Shown here: in pieces, positions 23,880 to 35,000 of the stretch
Position numbering within the stretch: the stretch's first letter is position 1
Layout of the letters: the number at the start of each line of letters is the position of its first letter
From: Asterochloris sp. CNOR1
Lineage: Eukaryota; Chlorophyta; Trebouxiophyceae; Trebouxiales; Trebouxiaceae
Reading direction: 5' to 3'
Assembly (NCBI GenBank): GCA_963969365.1
Contig: OZ017756.1
Location: forward strand, 1,364,001 to 1,428,000
Length of the DNA: 64,000 nucleotides
Program-made: the position numbers and the translations under genes
Notes under the pieces: model-generated
What the model was told of the DNA's origin: nothing
Database searches by the model: none
The model's input: the letters and a program-made list of their open reading frames with translations, nothing else

Positions 23880-24549
23880 GCAGCACTCAAGGGTGCAGTG
23901 TGGTCAATCGCTGTCTGGCAATGGATAGCCTTGCATTGATTTAGACTGGGAGCATAGGCGTGAGGGGGTCTGGTGGTGAGGGCTGGGCTGTACCTCAATG
24001 TCTGGAACATACAGCTGTAGTGCACTGGTTTCATTGGGGGCTTCATTGGAGCTTGTTGCACCCGCCAAGGTACCTGCAGGGCCATGTGGGTGAGCACTTG
24101 GGCAGTCAGCAGCACCTACCTGGGCTCCTGCGCCTTGATGATGCCCAATATGTGACATATGTTTCAGAAGGACTGTGAATTGAGCAGTGCTTGCCTCCCT
24201 CCTGCAGAGGTCATGGACCCTATCAAAGAAAGCGCCCTGGAGTCCCTCCCGCAGCATCCTAGTGCGCTGTCCAGAGCGCTTGGCACATCACCAGCCACTT
24301 GCACAGAGTTCAGCGGCACATGACATACCACAAGCTAGCACCTCGTTCGATGTTTTTGCCAACAATAGCATGCTGCTTTCACAAATTCAATTGTGCACCC
24401 AGCACTTTCGTCATACACAATTGGGGCTTTGTGGCAAGGTCCTTCATTCGATCATTGACTGGGAAGCAACGTGCAGAGCAGAGCAGAGAGTTGACTCACT
24501 CAGAAGTGAACACTTCTGCATTTTGAGTTCGTGCATTTTGAGGTCGTCA
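23880..24549. other. Intergenic, S40-like to APEX2
   Basis: About 670 bp between genes on the same strand. It should contain the S40-like 3' UTR and the APEX2 promoter. Just before the APEX2 start there is a short direct repeat of GCATTTTGAG (near 24519 and 24534). I see no gene. Confidence 0.6.
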
Positions 24550-27500
24550 ATGCGTCTATTCTGTTGGAACATCAATGCCTTGCTGCCCACGGAAGCCAAT
24601 TTCAGGCATACCTATGGCAGCTTCAAGGGCTTCCTGCAGGAGGAGAAAAGGGCTGATATTGCCTGCTTTCAGGTGCTATCCCAGCTGGTCGTGATCAAGC
24701 TACAGGCAATGACGCCTGCATCACTAGCATGCAGGAGACAAAGATCCGAGAACTCACAGCCTCCTTAAAGGACATTGCCTGTCTTGAAGGCTGGGAGTCC
24801 ATCTTTGCCATTGCCACGGCAGAGGGCCAGAGAGGCAGGCATGGTGGGTCATACAGCAAGGCAGGCCCTGAGAATTTGGCAGGTCTGGGGAGAGGGACCG
24901 CCTGGCAAATGGGGGCACTTGTTGTGCTGTGGCTGCATGCAGGGGTGGCAACATATGTGTCTGACGAGTGGTCACCAGTCACGGCAGAGCAAAATTGCTT
25001 TGGTGACAATGAAGGCAGGTGTGCTGCCTTACATTGGACGCTGTCTGCTGCCAGTGCCGGCCCCTGGGCCGTGCAACAGTGTGTGCTGCTTGCTGCAAGT
25101 GCCTGCCTCTGCGCCATGCAGCAGTAGGGAGCAGCTCATTGGCTAGTGCTTCACAGCTTGCTATGATGTGCATGCTGTAACGGCCCTGCATGTGCGCTAT
25201 GCAGGATTGTCGTCACAGACCATGGCAGCTTCGTCCTCCTGAATGTCTGTGAGCCTCTGCATGCCCCCTCGGCATGCTGTTTTCAACATGGCAGGCAGCC
25301 TGCTGGACACTGGCCTTAGATGCTGCCTCTCTCAGTGGCCCGGCTGTCACATAACACCTCCCAGCATTTTGTTTCTGTATGCTCCATGAGGCGGAGATGC
25401 TGCTGCCTGCCCTGGCCCTCTAGCTGTCACACCAACACCTCCCAGTGTTTGGTCTCCGCGTGCTGGGGTTTGCTCGAGGCAGTGATGCTGCCTGATCGCC
25501 CAGCTGTCACATTCATAGTTCCCAGCAGTTTGTCCTTGCATGCTCTTAGCTCCACAACGACCGTGCTGCCTCCCTTGTAGCCCATCTGTCACACCAATGG
25601 CTCCCCAGTACACTGCCTTCACATGCTGGGGACTCTGGGAGGCTGCCCGCCCCTCCTGGTGGCTTAGCTGCTGCATTTGGTAGTGCAAGGTGTCCACTCA
25701 AGTCGAACTCGTGACGGTGCAGGCAGCTCACAAGGCCTGCCTGTGACATGACATCACAGCTGACTGCCAGTGGCTGTTCTTGCAGATGTGCCTAATGCTG
25801 GGGGAGCCAGCGCAGGGCGACCTCGCCTGCACTTTAAGATGCAATTCCTGGAAGAGCTCAAGCGGAAGGCAGACAGCTTCAGGGATGCTGGCCGCGAGGT
25901 GAGAGCTGGCAGTCCCTGTCACTCTCTGGAATCAGGCAGTTGAGAAAGTTCTTCAAATAATTTCCCATCTGCTCATCAGCATCGTGGTGTCATGGCCGCT
26001 GCTACAGCGGCAGCTTGGCTAGCGCTGCCCTTTCTCTCCAGCACCACCCTGATGTGGAGACTAGCTAGTCCAGAGACCACCACAGAGCTCCTGCAGGTGG
26101 TCTGTGCTTGGGTGGCATGATAGCGCGCCGTGCCTGTCTGTGGCGCCCATGCCAGCGCGCTGCGCCCTGCTCTTTATGCGGGATCTGAAGGCAGCACCTC
26201 TGATGGGACGCAAGCAGGTTGCGGCTTAGCCGAGTAGGGCCCGCCCTTGCAGGTGTTCCTTATGTGTGCCCTCAACATGGTAGCCATGCCAGGCGGCAAT
26301 CGCCTGTTTGTGGGCGACCTCGAGGCAGTAGCTAAACTTCTCAATGCTTAGATCACAAGACACAGTACGACAGATCGCACGGCAGGGCACCTAGAGGCAG
26401 CAACTCTCAAGAAACCCCAGCAGGCAGCAGCTTGATTACATTGGGTGCACTTGCAGGTTCTCATTGTCGGCGACCTCAATGTGGCAGCCTCCCAGAAGGA
26501 TGTCTTCAGGGAGTGGGACAGGGAAGCCATGTATGACAGCCATGAGATGGCTCTCTTTGCCAGGTGAGATTGGACTCCAATCCATTTAGGTTGCCCTGGT
26601 TTGTGAAGGCAGCATGAGTCAGTGCTCAGCACTACTGGGTGCCTCTGTGCAGTGTACTTTTGCACAGTCTGCAACCTTCTCTCACTCAGCGCCACATCAT
26701 GGCTGTCTGACCTGGTGGGCTCTGCATCCTGCAGTGCCTCCATGCTCAGTGTCAGCATCTTGCTGGTCAGCTACGCACTTTCTGCAATCAGTGCAAGTAC
26801 TCTCTCTGAATTTGTTTTCCCCTTGCCTGCACACATTGCCCCACCTCTGGGGCAGCACAACCTGTCTGTCAACACCCTCAGATGCTGCTGCAGCCTGCTG
26901 GCAGCACTTGTGCGCCCTTGAGGTGCTTTGCAACCAATGCCAGTGTCTTGACAGTCTCTACCTTCTCATTGCACCTGCCTGTTCAATGGGTGCTGCAGCC
27001 CGCTAGGTCTTCTGCCATCTCTCCCTGCATGTACTGAGTACTCGAACGCCTGCTGTGCAAATGGAGCAGGCCAGGGCTCAGTCCTGTTGCCTTGAGGCGC
27101 CCCAGCCTGCCACCTGCTCATACATGGTCCCTCTGGCTTTTTTGCTGCAGTCTGCTGGCTGCTCATGCAGTCCCTGCAGGCCCTCTGCACCCTACCTCCG
27201 TCTTGTGCTGGTCTGCTCCCGGGGCTGCTGCATGACTTCCCAACAGTGTGCTGCATGTTGCCAGGCCTTGGCTTCCTCCCTGTGCTCACATGGCGTGCAA
27301 TGCCTGCTGCAGCCTGCTGGCTGACTACACCGACATCTGGCGCCACCTGCACCCTGAGGAGGACAATGCGTTCAGCGTCTGGGACGAGCGTACAAACAAG
27401 CGCCCTTTCAACGAGGTGGGCATGCTTTGTGGCTGGAGCCTAAATCATGTATGACAATATGGATGGCAGAATACGGCATTGGCAGAATGACCATCTGGGG

Positions 27501-28898
27501 TGCACATCAGTCGGGCCGCGTACCAGGTACTTGCAAGGGATGAATGGTGCCCTTCAAGATGGTGGGCTGCGGCTTACATGCCCTCCTGGCATGTCTGTGA
27601 GTGCAGCTGCTGCACCGGCTTACTATCATGTGGTAGGCACATGGCCAGGGTTGGCACACTGGTGTGGGTCCCTGTGCTGGTCCGTGGCGGTGTGAGGTGG
27701 CGGTCTTCAGCATGCTTCGGCCATCTTCAGTGAAGTTCAGGGCTGTGCAGAGGGTGTTCTGCTGCCTGCTCTTCATGCCGTGATGCCCCTTGAGCACCCA
27801 AATGAGCCTGAGTGGCCTTTAGTGTTCACCAAGACTATGGCTCAAAGGATGCAAGCAAGCTGCTGTGTGTAACTGATATCAGCATACAGCAGTGTGGCAG
27901 CTGGCTGGCTCTGACCAGCAGCCTGCTGTCGTGCCCACGTGTAAGATGTATCTACTATGAAGTAAGGGTGCGCCTGCAGGGTGTGAGGATTGACTATGCG
28001 CTGTGCACACCCGGCCTGTTGCCCAAGGTGGTCTCCTGCGAGTTGGACAACTTGCCACCCAAATGGTCGGACCATGCCGCCCTCATGCTGGGTGAGCGTG
28101 CACTCGCCTTGCGCACCTTCTCCTGCTCTCACCTGCCGTGTCTTATGGGGTTTGAGGTGCAAGCAGCTTCTGCTTGCTGCAAGGCAATGGCAGAGTCAGC
28201 TGCCCTCATGCAGGAGGTCAGCTTCCAGTGTGACAGGGTTGCCAGCAATGCGTGCCGCCTGCTTCAGCAGGCTCTTACAGGACAGGTCGGCGAAGCTGCT
28301 GCTGCCTGCTTGTCTTGCGTCAGGACAGCTTTTAGCCAGCAGCCACGTGGTCCTGCACACACCCCACCAGCATCTGCCGGGTTTTCTCATGCTGGATGCA
28401 TTTTGATTCATGACCTGTGCGGAGATCCTCACTTTTCTGCCTTCAGAGCTGAAAGATGTCAAGCCACCACCTCCCCACAAACCATGCTCGCTATCCTCTA
28501 AGAGCAACAGACTCTTCAATGACCGAAGCCAGCCCTCTGTTGCCTCCTTTTTCAAAAGGAAGGCCCCTGCGCAGCAGGACAAGGGCGCACAGCCACGCAG
28601 TGAGCCAGCTGAGCAGCAGGAGCCACAGCCGCAGCCAAACAGACAAGATGGCCAAGCAGCTGCAGGGCATCAAGTAGCAGAACAGGAGCAGCCAGAGCTG
28701 CAGGGGCATCAGCCTTGCGCATCAGACAGGCAGCAGCCAGATACCTTCACACCTGCTGCCTATGCTTCTGCTGGGAGAGAGGATGATGAGCTCGCAAGGT
28801 GGGCGGTGCACTGCCACTACCATGGTGTGCGATGCCCTGTGCACACCCCACAAAGCATGATTCTGAGTCTCTGCAAGACTGGTGTATTGGTTCTCTGA
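24550..28898 (+). CDS. APEX2: AP endonuclease 2 (exonuclease III family)
   Basis: Nuclear base-excision-repair nuclease with AP-endonuclease and 3'-5' exonuclease activity. Exons: 24550-24672, 24735-24843, 24943-25018, 25205-25248, 25786-25898, 26457-26563, 27313-27415, 27980-28091, 28447-28898, closing to 412 aa. Catalytic landmarks of the EEP fold: MRLFCWNIN (metal-binding Asn), CFQ-ETKI (Glu), LLNVYVPNAG, FKMQFLEELKRKA, VLIVGDLNVA (Asp/Asn), ADYTDIWRHLHP, RIDYALCTPG and WSDHAAL (SDH His). The C-terminal region contains a PCNA-interaction box, QPSVASFFKRK, then a long Gln/Glu/Pro-rich tail. The zinc-finger GRF domain usually ending APEX2 is not visible before the stop at 28898. The MutS2 stop lies only 160 bp further on. 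Several introns hold copies of exon edges, including a decayed version of the GDLNVA exon. Confidence 0.94.
25322..25640 (+). repeat. Degenerate 70-90 bp tandem repeat in APEX2 intron 4
   Basis: Four units each contain a (G/T)CTGTCAC block followed by a CCCAG-bearing segment and a TGCTG-rich segment. They start near 25343, 25433, 25503 and 25585. The array lies wholly inside the intron between exons 25205-25248 and 25786-25898. Confidence 0.75.
26251..26345 (+). pseudogene. Decayed copy of the APEX2 GDLNVA exon
   Basis: After a CTTGCAG acceptor at 26252 the sequence reads VFLMCALNMVAMPGGN, parallel to the true exon at 26457 that reads VLIVGDLNVAASQKD. The copy has lost the catalytic GD, ends in a stop after KLLNA and has no donor in phase. 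It lies about 205 bp upstream of the functional acceptor. Confidence 0.65.
26880..27330 (+). repeat. Three acceptor copies before APEX2 exon 27313
   Basis: The functional junction GCTGCAGCCTGCTGGCTGACTA (27306-27327) is echoed by GCTGCAGCCTGCTGGCAGCA near 26886 and GCTGCAGTCTGCTGGCTGCT near 27146. All three keep the acceptor and the first codons for LLA. Confidence 0.6.
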
Positions 28899-29058
28899 GT
28901 GGTATGCAATGCTGTTGATTCAAGTTGGTCCACAGACATGAGCACAAGAGCATGATGAAATAGTTTGGTCGCTGCAGGAGGGCAAAACGACAGAAAACTG
29001 GACTTCAAAGACCAGGCTGAACAAATCGCTCAAATAATGTAGCAATGAAACGGAGCCC
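28899..29058. other. Convergent intergenic gap between APEX2 and MutS2
   Basis: About 160 bp separate the two opposing stops. The 3' UTRs must be short or overlap. No other feature is seen. Confidence 0.7.
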
Positions 29059-32000
29059 TCACAACTCCTGTACATCGCTCACGCGCACTGTCTGCTGCCC
29101 CAGCATCCCCATGCTGAGGGAGACCTTGTCCCCAACAACTGAGATGACCTGCACAAGGTTGTGGAGCTTAGGTCAGGCTTTGCTTTACAGAGTCAAGCAG
29201 TCATACAGTGTTACAGGTAGGTGCACCCATCACCTTGGCCCGTGTCTTCAAGCGCGGCACAAAGACAGTCTCCCTTTCTCGAGGCCTCCAGCCTGGTCCT
29301 CCCTGCTGTTTGCCAAGTCTGTTTCCCTGCACAAGGAGAGGCTATGTGAACAGCTGGATCACTGAGGTAAGCATGGCGGGCAGTGCAGCTCACAGTCGGC
29401 AGAGGGCCTTGAGCTGCCGCAAGACCAGGCCCACCTGTGATTGTGACTTCCCCTTAGCATCTGTCTGTCCCTGCTGCTTTCGCTGCTCCTGCTGTACTGC
29501 TGCAATTTGTTTCCTGACATGTGCTGCCGCCTGCTTGACTGCCTCTGCCTTGCGGATGTCCAGCTTGGCAGTGGCCTCATCCACCTGCCGCCTGCAGCAG
29601 TGCAATCCACCATCACTTGAACTGCACAAGATAACGGAGTTCACTTTAACACTTGCATCAGGCCAAAGGCTATGGGAGTGGCTTCACTCCACCAGGCGCC
29701 TGTGGGTACTGCAGGGCAGCCTCAATGAGCATGCCCTCAATTGGCACTGCAGACCTTGTTCCGATGTCCACAGGTTGGACGCATACCAGCAGACTGCAAA
29801 GGCAGCCCTTGGTGCCAACAGTTTGCACAAGAACCCTTTTGTGACATACAACGTGCAACAAGCAGGGCACTGACAGCCAGCTTCACAACGATTGGCGAGC
29901 GGATCTGCCATGCGCCCTTGCTGCATGGCAGCCTTACCTCTCAGCCCAGAGCTTGCGCCTTGCCTGCTGTGCTTTTGTTAGCAGCTGCTGGGCTGTGGAG
30001 CCGTCACTTTGTGCACCGCGACGCAACGCTTCCAGCCGGTCAATTGTGGTGTCCACTTCTTTCTGCAGCAACAAGACCTAGGGGTACTAGTGGGGGGACC
30101 GGTGAACAGGCAATGGCAGTCGTTACGTAGACCCTCAAGCACACTTGTTTGCGTCTGCTGGCTGCTGTCACATTTGCTGAAAAAGAGGCAGCCGCAATGC
30201 AATTTCAAGGCAGCATGAAGGCTCTGCACTGCGTGACCTGAAAGCACGCAATGTACCCGGCAGCCTTGATGATGCCAGTGTCCGCAACCAGACTGGGTGC
30301 AATTGGGTGGCAGCATACAATCCTAGCGCTTCTTGCTGGGGAGTGCTAGCAGCATACCTGGCTGCTGCCCAACCTGGTCCTGGCAGCCTCGATGATGCCT
30401 GCGTCCATGCCCAGCCGCGACGCAATGTTGAGCGCATTAGATTTGCCGGGCACGCCAATGACAAGTCTGTAGGTGGGGGCCAGCTTGACCTCATCAAACT
30501 CCACAGAGGCATTCTCAAAGCTGGGATCCTTGTACTTGAGGGCCGTCAGGGAGCTGCAGTCACAGACCCGCAATCTCTGATATGATGATTCACAGAGGCA
30601 ATGTCAGAGCGGGGCTGTGCAATTAAGTGCAAGCGGAGAGCTGCAGCCTTTAAGGGCATTGCCGACCCGGGGTCCTCATTCTGGGCTGTTCAATTGAGGG
30701 CTGCCAGGGAGCTGCAGCATGACAGCATGCACTCTGTCGGAGTCTGGCTGCCCAGGGGACACGAGCAGGGAGCTCTGGTATGCTGGTACATGCCAAAGGG
30801 GGTTAGATGTCAGACATGGCCAACAACTCATAGGTCAGGCAGCAGAGAGCCATTTTGGGCATGAGCACTGCCAGCTAGTACACAGATTGCAGCAATGCTG
30901 AAGGAGGGACAGACTCAGTGGCATGGGCAAGCTGTGGGGTGAGCCTGCTCCGAAAAAGTCGTTCAGGTGTGCAATCAGTGCGTGCCCATGCAGTGCAGTG
31001 GCCATGGTTGATGGGGACGCCCATGGCACCTGATCAGCCTCATGCTGCGCAACTACAAGCTGTCTTGCAAGAAGCACCACCCCCCAACTCCCACTGCATG
31101 GCCCAACTTGTGGTATGTGGTGGGCCAAGACGAATGAGGCGCCTGCTAGTCCCACGCGACATTTTTGTTGTACAACTTCTAGTCTGTGTGCTGACAGACT
31201 ACACAGAGGAGAGCAATTATGTCCTGGTATATACTTGCACTGCCAGCTGCAGGTCCCCTCTGCTGCCAACATTGGCCCCTGCCCACATCAGTCATGCACT
31301 CCTGTGTACAGTTCGCACACTGCCCTGAGACTACAGCGACCCAAAGGCCCCATGGATGGTGAGCATGAACAAGCACCTGTGGTGCGTGGTGGCCATGGTG
31401 AATGAGGCGCCTCCAAAGCCTCCCCTGATGAGGGCGTGCAGCAGAGCTACCCCTAGGGCGGCACCCTCGCCAGGATCTGTCCCTGTGCCGACCTCGTCCA
31501 GCAGCACCAGCGCGCGGCTGTCAGATTCCCTGCGGATGGCCTGAAGGGCACCAAACAACAGCCTCAGGCATCTGCAAGTTTGGCAGCACTCTTTGAATGC
31601 TGCTGAATGGCCTGCAGGGCAGCGCAGGGGCCTCTGCTTTTGCGGTTGACAGCTGTTTGGTGAAATGACGCCACCATGGGGCCACCTGCCATACTCCATG
31701 CAGATGGCGTACAGGGCAGCATGGTGGGTTTCAAACAGCATAGCTGCATGGTAGTGTGACGTCAGGCGGCCTCAACAGGACTGAGCTGATGTCACTGCAG
31801 ACCATGCAGCCCCCTGAAGATGGACAGTTGTCGAGCAATGGTCCAGGCCGGTGCCCCAGCAGCACTGCACTGCACCGGCGTGGTACGTTGCTGCAGGCAG
31901 CTGTCCAGCCAGGTGGGCACGCCAGCGGCCACAGCAGCACTGCTTTGTGTTGTGAGCTCACCTCACCGTGGCGCAGATGCCTCCTGACGCTGGACAGGCA

Positions 32001-35000
32001 GACCTCACACACAAGCTCTGGCCAGGCAGCCCCAACACCAGTCTTGACCAGTTGGCATCAACAGCTCTGTCCAGGCCCAATTCGCTGGCCTCCCCCTGGC
32101 AGGCAGCTGTCCTGAACAGCTGGCCTCGCCCACCGCCACAGTAGCACACCTTTGTGCTCTGCGCTCACCTCCATGCAGTGCAGGTGGCTGCTGAAAACCA
32201 GGCAGAGCCCCAGCAGCCAGGACAACCGTTTGCGGACTCCCCCAGTCATGTGATGCAGGAGCATGGAACATCAGCAAGCCAGGCAGCCTCGCAGCCCTGA
32301 CTCACCTCACTGCAGCACAGGTGATATTGAAGGTAGACAGGCAGACATCATGGTGGAGCCCAGGCCAGGCAGCCCCAACAGCACTGCGCTTGCACTGCAA
32401 CGCGGTGCACTGGTGTGATGCATTGCATCAGTCTCAATGCCGCAGCTAGGCGGCCACTGCACTACGCTGAATCCCTTGCTCACCTCAATGCGGCGCAGGT
32501 GGCCACTGAAGGTCGACAGGCTGGCTGAGAGGCTCTGCTCATCTCCAATGTCTGCCAGGACGCTGCCATAGCAGGGCAGGGCGACGGGGGCGGCTGCTGG
32601 CACCGCCAGGCCTGCCTTGGCCATCAGCACTGCCAAGCCAAAGGACTGCAGGCACGGAGGAACATCACGCTGAGAGACGGCAACTGGACCAGCAGAATTC
32701 CAGGTAGGGAGGAACGCTGAATGTAAGGGCTGACTGAAGCAGCCATTAGCACATTCCAGGCCAGAGGGATGCAGGCAGGGAGAGGACAATATGGCTGTCA
32801 TGGCAAGAGCGACTGCAGTGGCCAGCAGCACTGCCAGGCCACCACACTGCATGCAGGGATGGCCATTGCCTTGGAGAGAGGAGCTGGGGCGGCAACTGTA
32901 AGCGCTTCAAACCCAAAGAGCTGGAAGCAGGTCCCAGAACTTTTCTGAGAAGAATGACATGGGGTGCTGCACAGCAGGCCAGAAAGTTGCAGGCAGGAAC
33001 CTGGGCTCACAGATTGCATGCCAGCATTGCTGGGCACAATACCAGACCATAGTGATGCATTCAGGCTGGCTGCATGACAGGCACCCCCATCCCCTAAACC
33101 CCCCCCCCCCCTCCCCCCCCTGGGGCATGCAGACGCCTCAAACTATGGCATGCCACCAGCTGCACCCAGCTGCCGAAGACCGGACTGAGCGTTTTCTGAT
33201 AGAGCCTCCCCAACATGAAGGGCAGTCTGCCGACGCCAGAGTTGGCCTGCGACCTTAAGTGGGGCAGGTCTGCCTGCCATGGTGGATTCCACAATTGTCT
33301 CATGGCACCTCAAGACAGCAGGAGAACCTCAAGTTTGCGAGGTTGCTGCTCCCAGCTGCTTCTCAAATTTAGAGTCTCTTGGAAGGCATCTCAAGTTCGC
33401 AACACTCCGGCTGTCAGGCCCCACCTACAGTCTCACCTTGAGCGTGGCAGTCTTGCCTCCTGTATTGGGGCCTGTGATTATCATGGCTCTCACGTCCGGC
33501 CTCAGCTGCACGTCTATGGGCACAGGCGCAGGTTGCACGTCTGACTGGGCCACCCCTGCAGCCCCTGTGCCTCCAGTGTGGGTGACCTGCTTGCGGTTGC
33601 TCAGGTGACGAGTCTGGGTGCCTGTTTGCTGGCGCTGACGCTGCTGGCGCTGCTTGTCACGGGCATCCAGGTGGCGGGCCAGCAGCAGGGGGTGCCTGCA
33701 GGGAGTCAGCTCAAGTAAGACCATCAGGTGGGCCAGCAGGTGGCCAGCTAGCAGCAAAGGGCGCCTCAGCTGTTGATGTGCAGGAGCTAATGACAAGTTG
33801 AAGTGGTGGAATGCCGCAGACACCAAGCTCCCAAGATGGTCATGCCATTAGGCAAGCTGGCATGTGCCTGCAGGAGGTTAGGTGGGGGCTCTATGAATTA
33901 ACCAGACCGCTGCAATGCAGGCCGACATAAAGTCCTGCACTCGCTCCTGTTGAAGAATTCTGATGACTCACCTGATACCTCGCTGATGGCTGAGGCAAGG
34001 TTGCACAACACGCTGCTTAAAACTCTACACGGGAAGCCATCACATGCAGACAGACTGGCTACTGTGCACTTTGTGTGCTCACCTGCTGGCTTGTCTCTGG
34101 CTTGTGCTCTACCCTGCAGGCTGCATTGTGTCTGAGGCTGCCTAGGTGCTGCCCTAGCAGACGCTGAGTATCCCTGAAGCATGCCCCCCACACAGGCCAC
34201 AGACCATCTGTACCTTAGTTGCTGCATGCGCACGCTCAGTAGCTGGCCGGTGGCGTCCCTGACCACCCCCTCCGCATCTACTCCACTGTCCTCTCCAGTG
34301 TCCCTGCCTTTAGGCCCCTTGCGACGAGCCCTGGCGCTGAGTTTGCCGCGGGTAGGGTGCTTCAGGAAGGATGGCAGGGCACCCTCAATCCACTCCCCAA
34401 AGCGAGCCCTGGCAGCTGCTACGTCCAGCCAAACCACCTGCACACTGTTGCACCATGTTCAGCTTGCGTGTGAAAGCGTCGTGGTGTAGTTGCCTGCATA
34501 GACCCTATATCCCAAGTCGGCTTGAGCAGGCGCCGCACCCACCACTGCACTTGAGCGGGTGCCGCACCCACCACTGCACTGGATCAGTGGCGCACCCACC
34601 ACTGCACTTATGCAGCGCCAGCAACAAGTGGGTGCAGAATGGCTGCCAGAAACGAGGCCTTTGCCTGAAAGGGCAGGCAGTCCACTGCGCCAAGCCTGGT
34701 GTGCCTGACCCCGAAAGAAACAAGGCAAGCCGCCTGCATGCTGTTCCTGTGCTTTGGGCATGATTTAAGAGATGCATGCTCAAACCCAATCAGGCCTCAG
34801 CAGCAAAGCCAGGGTATCGCTGGGTGGCCCTGCACGTTGAGTGTGTGCTGCAGATTTGGCGCCAGGTGGTCTGCATTGGTCCAAGCAGTGCGTGGTACGT
34901 CTGAACCAAAGCTGACGTGCACAAGCAGCATGCAGCTAGGTAGCGCACCATCTCAAGTGCATGCTGAAGGCTTGGCGCACTGTCAATGATGAGGCCAGTC

